Source of the DNA: Punctularia strigosozonata HHB-11173 SS5
Taxonomy: Eukaryota; Basidiomycota; Agaricomycetes; Corticiales; Punctulariaceae
Reading direction: 5' to 3'
Assembly (NCBI RefSeq): GCF_000264995.1
Contig: NW_006767438.1
Span: 1,276,973-1,340,972 of the forward strand
DNA: 64,000 bases
Within the stretch, counting starts at the first letter, position 1. Every line of letters begins with the position of its first letter. A program made the translations under genes and the position numbers. Of the stretch, positions 32,559-41,811 are shown piece after piece. Below the pieces are notes generated by a model. It worked only from the letters and a program-made list of their open reading frames with translations. It was not told the DNA's origin and made no database searches.

Positions 32559-33528
32559 CGTGAGCGGCGAGTTTCGCTGTTTTAGTTGGGGAGTATTGTC
32601 GCGTTTTCGGCCTTAAAAACAGACAAGCGTTTCTCCGTGCGGCTCAACCCACATGCCAATGAGTAAGACTGTGCCAATCCCAGTAAGCTTGCGCTTCCGT
32701 TGCTGATGAAGCTACACAAAGACGCGATTCGACGTAGACCTTGGTCAGCTGCAGTAGCGAGGTTATCGGAGCATTATACCTAATGTCGTAGCATCGAGAC
32801 AGCAGATGGGCTCCTTCGTGAGCTTAACTCGAATCGAATGTCGATTGTAAGGGATGGCTTCAAGTTCATGTCGATGAGTAGGGCGGAATCAAAACTCCAT
32901 CAGTTGAAGCACCCATGCACATGTACATCTGCACCGAGAGAGCATCCGAGGGAACAGGGGACATGCTAACGAACGGCATCACAAACAAATGTCTGAACAT
33001 TTGCCAGCTACACGATGGAGTACGTAAGCGACGCAAACTTTGGAACTGGCTGTCTGTGGCCGAAGATGCTTGCGTGCAAGAAGGACGCGCGTCCCTTTGG
33101 TATGATGGGCCGGAATGGATGCAAGTTAAGGAGGGATTGTAGGCTAAGACCCAAGGGGTTCCACGGGAAAGCCAGGAACGCCAAGAAGACCGGAAGTTGA
33201 CCCGAAGCATGTATATGGTGTAGAGTCTGTTGGCGCGCTCAAACCTATATGAGAGTGAAGCAACGACGACGGTAGACACGAAGTTATGCTGCTCGCGAGT
33301 ATACATACCTGTATGTGGAAGCAGCTCGGAGAGTAGCGGAGTAGTACGAGTCAAAGCGGGCGGTTTCGCCGTGACGTCATGATCAGCATCTACCCCGGTC
33401 ATGCATTATTTGTGTCCGGTATTCGAGCAAGTACCTCATGCCCATGTAGAGTACAGTGCAGCATCACGATAACAAAGGTAACATGCTCAGTGCGCTTGGC
33501 ACGAAGCAGCAACAAGCATCAATATCCA
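32559..33528. repeat. Duplicated upstream DNA of epoxide hydrolase copy 1
   Basis: This spacer aligns with 35103 to about 35900. Shared stretches include GGCTCAACCCACAYGCCAA, GCTGATGAAGCT, CTTGGTCAGCTGCA and a GCGTGCAAGAA/GCGCGCAAGAA block. The repeat unit therefore includes promoter as well as gene. No coding sequence is recognised. Confidence 0.7.
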
Positions 33529-35102
33529 CTACGCAACGTAATATCCCGCCATCTCCTGAAGATCCGCAACGAGGGCGGCCGGATTGTCGAGGCCCGGGAA
33601 ATGTCCGCCAGAGTCGTGTTCTGAAGAATCAGACTTGTGAGACCGAGAAAGTCACAAGAGCATACGGATGGGGTTCAGAACGCACCGTTGAGGAAGGTCA
33701 GGTTACCGACTCGCTCCACGTATGCCCGCGGGTATCCGAGATTGTAAGGGAACGCGCTGAACCCCATTGGCGTCGCCGGACGAGGAACGTCAAAATTCGT
33801 GGATAAGGAATTCTGAGAGTAAATCCAGGATGAGGACAGGTAGGTCTTGGAGAGGTAGTAGAGCGAGATCGAGGTCAAGATCGCTGTGTCGGTGAGGACG
33901 GACGGGCCGGTGCCGCGCTTGGGATCGGAAAACTCCGTCCACAGTTCGTACATCCAGGAGAGCTGTCCAGTGGGATTATCATACAACGCTAAGCCGATGG
34001 TGTTCGGCTGGTCACGGACGGGTGAGCTCATTGACACAGATGCGGCACATAACGAGCGGCACGTACTCTCCACTGCTGTTCGTGGAAGAAACCCATTCCA
34101 CGAGCGATGAACGCGTCGTTATTCTGCAGCTGCGCAACCTCGAAAGCGGATAGGCTGACGTTGGCAGTTCGAGCGTCAGTTGAGGTAGGGGGCAAGAACG
34201 GGATGAAACAGAATTGTGCCGCGCGCACTGTCGAGGTATAGTTGGCGTATAGGATGTACGCGACTTCCGAGCCCTGCATCGGTTCGAATGTTTATTGGGG
34301 AGCTTAGAGTGTCAGATCATGCAACACACCCAGTCACTGCCAAAGGTCGTGTAGGTCTTGTATCCGAGGACGTCCACCATAAGCGTATTGAAGATGCGCG
34401 CGCTGTCCTCGTTCGTCCACTCGGGCGAGGAAAGAGAGGAAAAACCAAAACCCGGCAGGGAGGGCACGACGACGTTGAAGGACACTAGACAGTAAACGCA
34501 CGTTAAATTTCTGACTTGGATGCGGGAGCAACCTGGCAAGAGCTCACCATTCTTTCCTTGCGCGTTCACGGCGCGCTCGGTCAATGGCTTGACAGTTGGA
34601 AGCCATTCGTGGAAGGAACCTTAATAAGCGTTGGTCACTTCATCGAACCTGCAGGCATGAGACTTTACCAGGCCATCCATGAAACATGATGAGCGGGATG
34701 GCGTCCGGTTCGGAGGACGTTTCATGTACGAAATGCACCATTATATTCTCGATCTCAACCGTGAACTGGTTGAACCTGCAGGACAGGCGGCGAATCAGCG
34801 CAAGCTGGGATTAAGGTGTAGAAATCGCGAGGATACCTGTTGAGCAAGGACTGTTGCTCATACCAGTCGAATTCATCAATCCATTTGCCGCGGACCGACT
34901 CCAATGTGCCCAGTTCGACACCCCATGTCGCGTTTCCACCGGTAAAACTCGGGGCATTTGGGAATTGAGCGCTTGACGACAACAAGTTCATGCGAATAAC
35001 TGCCTCTTGAGGTATATCAACCTTGAAAGGTTTGACATCCCATGCAAGCGCAGGCAAGAAGTTGGCAGTCAAGAAGAGAGCGACGGAGATAAAAGTAACC
35101 AT
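33529..35102 (-). CDS. Secreted epoxide hydrolase-like alpha/beta hydrolase, copy 2
   Basis: A tandem paralog of the gene at 30986-32558. The signal peptide is MVTFISVALFLTANFLPALA, then WDVKPFKVDIPQEAVIRMNL. The same catalytic blocks are present: HGWPGSFHEWLP, FGSDW with GSEVAYIL after an intron, and GGHFPGLDNPAALVADLQEM before the stop. Most substitutions against copy 1 are conservative, and cap and core lengths are equal, so both copies look functional. A TATATAA on the minus strand near 35145-35154 lies about 45 bases before the start. The corresponding position in copy 1 has lost it, so the two may be expressed differently. Substrate is unknown. Confidence 0.88.
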
Positions 35103-36110
35103 TATGCGTGGCTAGCTTCGCTGTGTCTTGATCGGGGAGTACCGTTTATATAGGGAAAGAATTTTCTCGGTTTTGGCTCAACCCACACGCCAAATGAGTA
35201 AGAGTATGCTGAGCCCAGGGAGGATTGCGTTTCCGTCGCTGATGAAGCTTGGCGAAACGCAGGTCGATCTAGGGCTTGGTCAGCTGCAAAAGCGACGTTC
35301 ACGGAGCATCATACCTGGCGTTGTAGCACCAAGATGACATGCAAGCTTCTGTGTGAGCTTCTCGTTGAAACCTAATCCAAAGCCGGATGGATGTCGATGT
35401 CATGGAGTGCTAGCCTCAAGTTCAACACTGAACTCCCCAAAAACTTTCAATGAGGGCAGGATCTAGCGTCAGCCGGATCCCCTGGTTGGCATATATATCT
35501 GGGCTGAATGAGCTTCCGATTGAGCAGAGAGACGAGCTGACGACATCACGCTCGGTATGCTAAGGATCTACGCAGCTAAGCGACGTAGGACGTAAGCAGC
35601 GCAGACTCCGGACCTCGCTACTCTTGGCGGAATGTGTTTGCGCGCAAGAACATGCATCCCTTCGGAGTCGGTGTGTTTGTGCGTGATAGTAATACACGGC
35701 CGTGGCGAGCTCGAAAAGTACGAGGTCAAAGGAGGAATGCCATGACATCATCTGCAGTGCGCCTGCTGCATTATTCAATGATCGCCTTCAGTGCGGTGTG
35801 ATTGCGCTCACTAGTAACACGGGCGACATGCTTAGTACGCTGGATATAAAGTAGGTTGAACATCCCTCAAAGAATCTAACATCCACTATACGACGCATGT
35901 ATGCAAGGCAAAACCTAGTATGCTACGATCTGCGCTATGTCTCAGCGGGCCATGAGTTACTCCCGGGTCACGACTCCGCGGTCTCAGCCGGACAGAAATG
36001 GTCGGCAGAGAAATGGTCGGAGGATGGGATACAGGAACGGAAATGGAGATCTGTAAAAGCGCAATCAGATTCGCTCCCACGGAAACGCTTTGAAGCATAC
36101 TCACAAGTAA
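35103..36110. other. Upstream DNA of copy 2 and spacer to PRP3
   Basis: The first 800 bases are the second copy of the duplicated upstream DNA. Near 35880 the sequence CATCCACTATACGACG resembles the stop region of copy 2 (ATATCCACTACGCAACG). This marks the duplication breakpoint or a third-copy remnant. The last 200 bases are the PRP3 3' flank. Confidence 0.5.
35145..35154 (-). promoter_or_regulatory. TATA box of epoxide hydrolase copy 2
   Basis: The minus strand reads CTATATAAAC about 45 bases upstream of the ATG. The aligned region of copy 1 (near 32600-32620) reads TTTTTAAGG instead. Confidence 0.55.
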
Positions 36111-38499
36111 TTAAATGAGGTCTTCTTCTCCTGGCTTATAATGCTTCGCCATGTCCCAGAACGACGCCAATTTCGCGCCCAAGGCCTCCTTCGCGCTCGC
36201 ATCCGTCGGGCAGCTCTTTGGCTTGAAGCCATTGAACGCCCTCTCCCGCAACTGCCCCTCCCACACCAGATCACATCTGTTGTCCACCAGCGATACGGCC
36301 TCCTCTGCCTCCCCTTCACCCGCGGCCGGCGTGGTCACGGCGGGAGCAGATGGTCCCGCTCCGTCGCCCTCTTCCTCGCCCTCGACCTCAACGTCGTTAC
36401 CACGAGCGCGGGCAGCTTCGGTCCAAGCGATGCGGTCGAGCATCAGGTGCTTGTACTGGCGCAAGAACTTGGATGCGCCCTCGACGTAGACCATGCTGAA
36501 GTTAGGGTTGAAGATGCAAACGCCCGTGAGGTTCCGCTGCTCAGCGTTCTTGCGCACTTTGAACCGGTGGGCGGGGTCCGAGAGCGTCTTGATCCTGTCG
36601 TCACCGTCAGACAGGACTGACAGAAAGATGTAGAACAAGAACGAACTTGAATATCGCGCCATAAATGCCCTTATCGTCTTCGGCCGCTTTCTTCTTTTCA
36701 ATCTTCTCCCTCCTTTGCTCGTCGGTCAGCTTGCGCTCCGCGTTCATCTTCTCGTGCGTATGCTTGCGCATCGCAACCTCACGCCGCACGCGCGCTTCGA
36801 CCTTGGTCGGGTCTTGCACCGCATCGGAGGTGAGAACCTTCATGAGGTTTGCCAGACGGACTGTAGCGGGCGCCAGAATCAATACGCGATTCAGGATGCC
36901 CTAAATTTCGAAGTACCTTTAGGAGGGTCAGGAGGAATCAGGCCCATACGGATCCGGTCCCGCTTGTCCTGGAGCTCGGCTTGCCTACGTTGTTTGCGCA
37001 TCTTCTTTTGCTCCTAAAAACCGTATGCGTGAGTTTCTTCTCCGAGGTGTACAACCTCCTCCTCACCTTCGTCGTGAGCTTGAGTGGCTTGAGCACGGCC
37101 GTGGCCTTGTCTCCCGGTGCTGGGATAGGGATAGGATGCTGAATATAGATCGTGATGGGCGAATCCGGTGATCGTATGTTAAGAGACTCGATGCCGTTGG
37201 CCAAGTCGTCGTACGTCTTGCGAGGGAGCAAGGACGCGTCCCACCACTCCGCATCCGGTGGTGCTTCCCTCTATCGCCCAACTCGAATGAGCACGTGGAT
37301 GCCAAAGATAGAACTCCGGTGAATCGTACCTTGATATTCCTCTCAAGCGTCTCGAACTCGCTATCCAGACCCGCCTTTTTCGCGGTCTCCGCGATCCTCT
37401 GCTTCAGGGCTTCAAGCTGCTGCTCCTTGCGCATTTCTTCCGCAAGCTGGGTGTATTTGCCTTTAGGATTAAAGCGGAATTTGCGGCCGGCTCGCTCCTT
37501 CGGGGCGCCGTCGAAGTCGACCGGCTCGCCGCCGCCCTGAGCGGAGGAAGTACGGGAGAGCGGCGATTGCACGTAGGGGTTGGCTTTGGCCTCGATCGCC
37601 ACCACCGGCACCGGGGTGGCATGCGAAGGTGTGGGTGCATTACGGATGTTGGCCTGGGGAAGAGAGTTAGGTGAATCCGCTGCACTGTTTGGTACCATGG
37701 CTCAACGGACCTTGATAGACGCAAACTTCGGCTGCATGGGCTTGTACCGGTCCTTCTTTGACTGCGGAGCGGGTACAGACATATCGAGCAGAAGCGGGTG
37801 AGCCGCCATCTTCAGCCCTGCGCCCTGTTGAGCCGGTTCGGGCGGCGGAGGAGCACCCTTCTTTTTCGATTGCGGCGCCGACTGTCGAGCGAGCGCATGA
37901 GAAATGAGAACAGAGGAAACGACAGGGGAATGTTTTAACACACCATGTACGGGTTGTCCTTCGTTGCCAGTTGCTTCTGCGCCGCTGCCACACGCGCTTT
38001 GGCCTCTGCTATCCTCTTCGCCATATCGTCCACGGACGGTTTGGAGCCTGAGGCCGCAGGTGACGCTACAGCTGGCGGGGGCGTCGCGACTGGAGCACTG
38101 CTAGGGGCGGCCTTCTTCATGGCTGCGAGCTTAGCAGCGATCTCTGCCTTCTTTTGCGCAATGATGTCGCTCATGCTCTGCTAAATGTGCACATTAAGAA
38201 TGGAATTAGTGAGGAAAGCCACGGGCGGATAGCGAGATTCCGACCACTTACCGAGCCTCCTGCTCCCGGTCCATTGGACGACGTCTGCACGGTACAAGAG
38301 AGGTTATAGAGATAGGTCAGATGCAGCAACGGGTCGTATTCACCTTAGAAAGGGATGGAATGCGGTACTTACGGAGTCACTGTGGTGTGGAGCGTAGTTA
38401 GTACTTAGTCGTCGCACGCACGGCTGGGGCTGACCTTTTGAGCTTCTTGTGGGACGAGGTCTCCCCCGCGCCTTCGAAGGGCCGTTTTCTGTCGCTCAT
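36111..38499 (-). CDS. PRP3: U4/U6 snRNP protein Prp3
   Basis: Prp3 binds U4/U6 snRNA and is needed to assemble the tri-snRNP of the spliceosome. The start is MSDRKRPFEGAGETSSHKKL, a family-like N-terminus. Next come two tiny exons (7 and 33 bases), then SMSDIIAQKKAEIAAKLAAM. The central Prp3 region holds FRFNPKGKYTQLAEEMRKEQ, EWWDASLLPRKTYDDLANGI and the LIPPDPPKVRLANLMKVLTS motif. The C-terminal DUF1115-type domain includes NLTGVCIFNPNFSMVYVEGA and SKFLRQYKHLMLDRIAW, with an acidic insert (EVEGEEEGDG). It ends FWDMAKHYKPGEEDLI. The domain order and ending are those of full-length Prp3. There are about nine introns. It is divergent from the repeat-protein gene starting at 38950. Confidence 0.93.
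38373..38379 (-). other. PRP3: 7-base microexon in PRP3
   Basis: On the minus strand it reads cacag|TGACTCC|gtaag. Exon 1 ends AAAAG in phase 2, so the microexon supplies T-GAC-TCC (S-D-S) and restores phase 0 for the next exon at 38252-38284. Confidence 0.65.
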
Positions 38500-38949
38500 A
38501 GTGCCGAAGAGGGCAAGGAGCCAGAGCGAGCCAGAACGGAGATGGTGGTAAGGAGCAAACGCCCTCCAGCCGTCCAAGCGCGTCGCGGTCGTGGCTCTCT
38601 CGTGCTACTTGCGACAACACCACCTTCACCTCAGTGCTGCAAATCACTAACGCATACATATTCACCACCTATTGTCGATACCTTCGTGCCACTGCGGCCG
38701 GATATGTCGCGCGGAGAAGTAGACGGTCGTCCGTGGCATGCGGACCATCCGAACGCGGTTCGAGCGGGATGGCGTAGTTTGCACGTCGCCATCCGCCATC
38801 CGACACCTCCTTCCGCCATTCGATCCGCCCGCATTTCGAGTATAAAGGACGCATGCCTCTGGACGAGATGCACCAACTTCGGTTACCCTCGTTCTTTACC
38901 AGACACTGCTCTAAGTTCCTAAAGCTACCACAATCCCTCCTCACCTACC
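38500..38949. promoter_or_regulatory. Bidirectional promoter between PRP3 and the repeat-protein gene
   Basis: 450 bases separate the two divergent start codons. On the plus strand TATAAA at 38841-38846 lies 104 bases before the ATG of the repeat-protein gene. No TATA box is evident on the PRP3 side, as usual for housekeeping genes. Confidence 0.55.
38841..38846 (+). promoter_or_regulatory. TATA box of the five-repeat gene
   Basis: TATAAA in gagTATAAAgga, 104 bases upstream of the start. The leader after it is pyrimidine-rich and ends CACCTACCATGTCC, a good fungal start context. Confidence 0.6.
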
Positions 38950-40356
38950 ATGTCCAACGTCAGACGCTCTATGATCGCTGCCTTCGGGTTCTCTTCCCCA
39001 TTGGCTAAGGTTAATCGTGCTTCTTTGACTACCTCTGCCTCTCTGGAATGCTCCGAGATGCCTATGTCCGACTCTTGGCACGCATTCCTCAACAAGAAGA
39101 CCGGCTCCCAGCGCGACTCTAAGGCTCAGCTCCTTGACTCTGTTTTGGCTGCGTGCCAGGCCGACGCGGCGATCTTTGCGCGCAAGAACACCGCGAACCG
39201 TTCGTCTGTGCATATCGTCGACTCCTCCTCCATCAAGTCTCTCGCCGCCAGCATTGAGCAAGGCTCGCTTGCTACCTCCTTCCTGGATTCGTCTTCCTCC
39301 ATTTCGTCTCTGGCGTCGGCTATGACCTGCCCCGGAACGCCTATGCTAGCTGCCTCCGAGTTTTCCTCGTTGACTGCCTCCGCCTCCCTAGAAGTCTCTG
39401 AGATGCCCATGTCCGACTCCTGGCACGCTTGGCTCAATAAGACCGCGGCGGCTCGTTCGGCGACTTGCCCCGGAGCGCCTGGGCTCGCTACCTCCGAAAT
39501 GCCCACCTCCTCGTCGATGGGCGATTGCGCCTCTCTGACGCCCTCTAGCTCTCTGCAAGTCTCCGAGATGCGGATGTCCGACTCTTGGTGCGCGTTCCTC
39601 AGCGCAAAAACTAGCTATAAGCGCCAGTCTCAGGCTTCGCTCGTCGGTCTCGGGATCCGCTCGTCCATCGCGTCCTCTGCCTCCCTGGAGGTCTCCGAGA
39701 TGGCAATGTCCGACTTCTGGCACGCTTGGCTCACCAAGAAGAGTAAGAAGATTGCTCCCGTCTACACGGCGACCTGCCCTGCAACCCCTAAGCTCGCTGC
39801 CTCTGGGTTCCCTGGTTCCCCGTCTTCTTCCTCCATGGAAGTATCCGAGGTATCGATGTCCGACACTTGGTACGCGTTCTTCGGCAAGAAGACTGGCTAC
39901 ACGCGCCCTTCCCAGGCTCCTCTCGCCGGTCTCGGAATCCGTTCGCTCATTTCCATTGTCGATTCGACCTCCACCTCGTCGGAGGAGTCCTTCGCGGCCA
40001 GCTCAGACGCGTCTTCTATCCTGTCCCAGGAGGACGCCTCGATCTTCGAAGAGTCGCCATCCACTGCTGAGGATTCGCCTGCCACCTCTTTCGAGGAGTC
40101 GCCTCTCTGCCATTCGGCGTCCGGGTCCTCGATCTCTTGGACCCCCGCGACGTCTCCTGTCATCCTTCCGGAGGCCGTTCCGACGAATCTCGCCGCCTCG
40201 TTCGGGCCGCGCTCTGAGCGGGGCCTCCGCAGAGTTGGCCACATCCGCCACGCGAAGGAGTACGCCGAACGCAAGGATCGCGGCGCTGTCCGTACCGGAG
40301 GCTACGCGCGCGGGCTCCTGAACAAGCTCTTCTCGGCTCGTACGGTCCGGTGCTAG
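38950..40356 (+). CDS. Five-repeat Ser-rich protein of unknown family
   Basis: An uninterrupted 468-codon gene with a TATA box and a good start context. It contains five copies of a module of about 21 residues, consensus ASLEVSEMPMSDSWHAWL then NKK, at residues about 30-50, 145-164, 200-220, 244-264 and 294-314. Three linkers carry a second element, TCPGTPxLAAS. Two carry GLGIRSxI. The C-terminal third is Ser/Glu-rich (DASIFEESPSTAEDSPATSF). The protein ends with a basic segment (RRVGHIRHAKEYAERKDRGA) and a final cysteine. No signal peptide, membrane helix or known domain is seen. The spacing and the invariant SD-x-W core suggest a short linear motif that binds a partner in several copies. 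Pairs of Lys follow several repeats, but without a secretion signal a Kex2-cut precursor is unlikely. Function is unknown. Confidence 0.75.
   Translation: MSNVRRSMIAAFGFSSPLAKVNRASLTTSASLECSEMPMSDSWHAFLNKKTGSQRDSKAQLLDSVLAACQADAAIFARKNTANRSSVHIVDSSSIKSLAASIEQGSLATSFLDSSSSISSLASAMTCPGTPMLAASEFSSLTASASLEVSEMPMSDSWHAWLNKTAAARSATCPGAPGLATSEMPTSSSMGDCASLTPSSSLQVSEMRMSDSWCAFLSAKTSYKRQSQASLVGLGIRSSIASSASLEVSEMAMSDFWHAWLTKKSKKIAPVYTATCPATPKLAASGFPGSPSSSSMEVSEVSMSDTWYAFFGKKTGYTRPSQAPLAGLGIRSLISIVDSTSTSSEESFAASSDASSILSQEDASIFEESPSTAEDSPATSFEESPLCHSASGSSISWTPATSPVILPEAVPTNLAASFGPRSERGLRRVGHIRHAKEYAERKDRGAVRTGGYARGLLNKLFSARTVRC
39037..39891 (+). repeat. Five copies of the SEMxMSDxWxAxL module
   Basis: The copies are at 39037-39099, 39382-39441, 39547-39609, 39679-39741 and 39829-39891. 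Ser-Glu (SE), Met-Ser-Asp (MSD) and Trp are fixed in all five. The nucleotide sequences differ more at third positions than at first and second, which points to selection on the protein. Confidence 0.85.
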
Positions 40357-41811
40357 AAATCGGCATGCGCGCTTGGGCCAGGTCAGTGGCTCTTGACTAT
40401 CTTGTGCTTTGGACGCGACGCTGACCTCCCTACCTCTACAGAAACAGGCCCTGCCCTCGTCCTCGATTTTCCGTATGCCTTTTCCGTACTGCATCGCCTC
40501 TACACTTCTATTCCCAAGCCTCTAAACAAATTCTTCTCTCTATGGCCTCGGATACATCATCTCTCTGGATCTTGGACTTTCTCTCTCAAATAATTACACT
40601 TCGACTGCGGGTCTTCTTCATGGATTCGGTTTCTCGCCTCCACCGCCAGCTGCCCTCTGGCTCTCGCCTTCCGTCTGCCTCCACACGCACCGACAATGCC
40701 CTCTCCCTTGCGTCGCAACATTCCAAGCTCTTGTGATCGCACCCAGACCTCTGGCTGAACAGCCCGACGCGTCCGCCCTTTGGCCTCCCTCTTGGCCCTC
40801 TCTGGCTGTCGACTTTGTAATAACCCTCGACACGCCCGCGCCTGCCCGCTCATCCGAGCACTGCCTCCACTTCGGCATTCGCAGGACGCCTCGCCGGGGC
40901 CTGGTCCGCCCACTTCATCGGCGCTCGTAAGGCCCTCATCGGTTCTCCTCCCTTCCACGGGAGCATCCGCCAGCGCCAAACGCCTCCTCTGGACTTCTCG
41001 TCGCTCTTCGGGCAGGAAGACGCCTTGACCTCCAGAGATTCGCCTCTCTCTCCGACCTCGTCCCTCGGAGATACGCGACGCAACCACCTGACCCACGGCT
41101 GCCACCACATGGGCCTCGATACCCCGATACCCCGACTCCTCTTCCTCGCTTCGAGGGCTTGGAGTCGTAGGCCCTTTATACCCGCCCTTCATGAGCAACT
41201 TCCCGACTTGGACGCGGTACCTCTTCTGCACGATCTGTCGCTCTTGCGATGTACACATTCCTTCATGTAGCGGGGTGAGTGGGGACGGAATACAGAGTGC
41301 ACGCTGTACTACGTCTTCACTTGCCCCCATGGCTTCGGCCGTCCACCCTCCTTTGTCCTGCCCTCAGAAGACCCGCCGTCCATCATAGTGTACAAAAACA
41401 AAACAAAAAGAAGGGCAATTCTGGATATTTCATGTGGCGATCTCTAATAACGTAGACAAAACTGAATAACAAACATTATATTTCCCATCGTTATCATGCT
41501 CCGGTGCCGCACTAGCAACCTGGCTGAGCGAGCTTTTGAGTTGAATCAAGCAACCTTCGATATCGATAACGTCATAGTTTTTCAAACTGCCAACGGCCAT
41601 CTTCAAACCTAGACACTGTAATGTCACATATTGCGACAGTAGAATTTGATGGATACAACAACATGCTTGCTTGAAAAAGGGGTGGGGTAGATACAAGAAT
41701 GAGCGGTAACGGGTTGCGTGGGCACTAAGTGTGTAGGTCGTCGTGAATAGTCGTTTGAGTGTGCTCAGCGAGTCAAGCGGGACAAGCGGGACGTTGTCCT
41801 ACTGGATACAG
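40357..41811. other. C+T-rich non-coding stretch, no recognised gene
   Basis: From 40380 to about 41390 the plus strand is rich in C and T and has only short frames. The longest minus-strand frame (40557-41330) is a compositional artefact. It may be a long 3' UTR of the repeat gene or a decayed gene. After 41390 the DNA turns AT-rich as it approaches the DCP1 3' end. Confidence 0.4.

Noticed and set aside
25211-35102. Secondary-metabolite cluster joining the acyltransferase and the epoxide hydrolases
   Set aside because: No polyketide synthase, peptide synthetase, terpene synthase or P450 is present between them; unrelated LRR and MYND genes intervene.
39037-39891. CRISPR-like array of spaced repeats
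   Set aside because: The repeats are protein-coding, diverge at third codon positions and have unequal spacers; the DNA is eukaryotic.
38950-40356. Kex2-processed secreted repeat precursor (KK after several modules)
   Set aside because: There is no signal peptide at the N-terminus, Lys pairs are missing after two of the five modules, and spacers are long and variable.
40557-41330. 257-codon reading frame on the minus strand
   Set aside because: It lies opposite a C+T-rich stretch, which removes stops on the other strand; the translation is Arg/Glu/Gly-rich without any motif.
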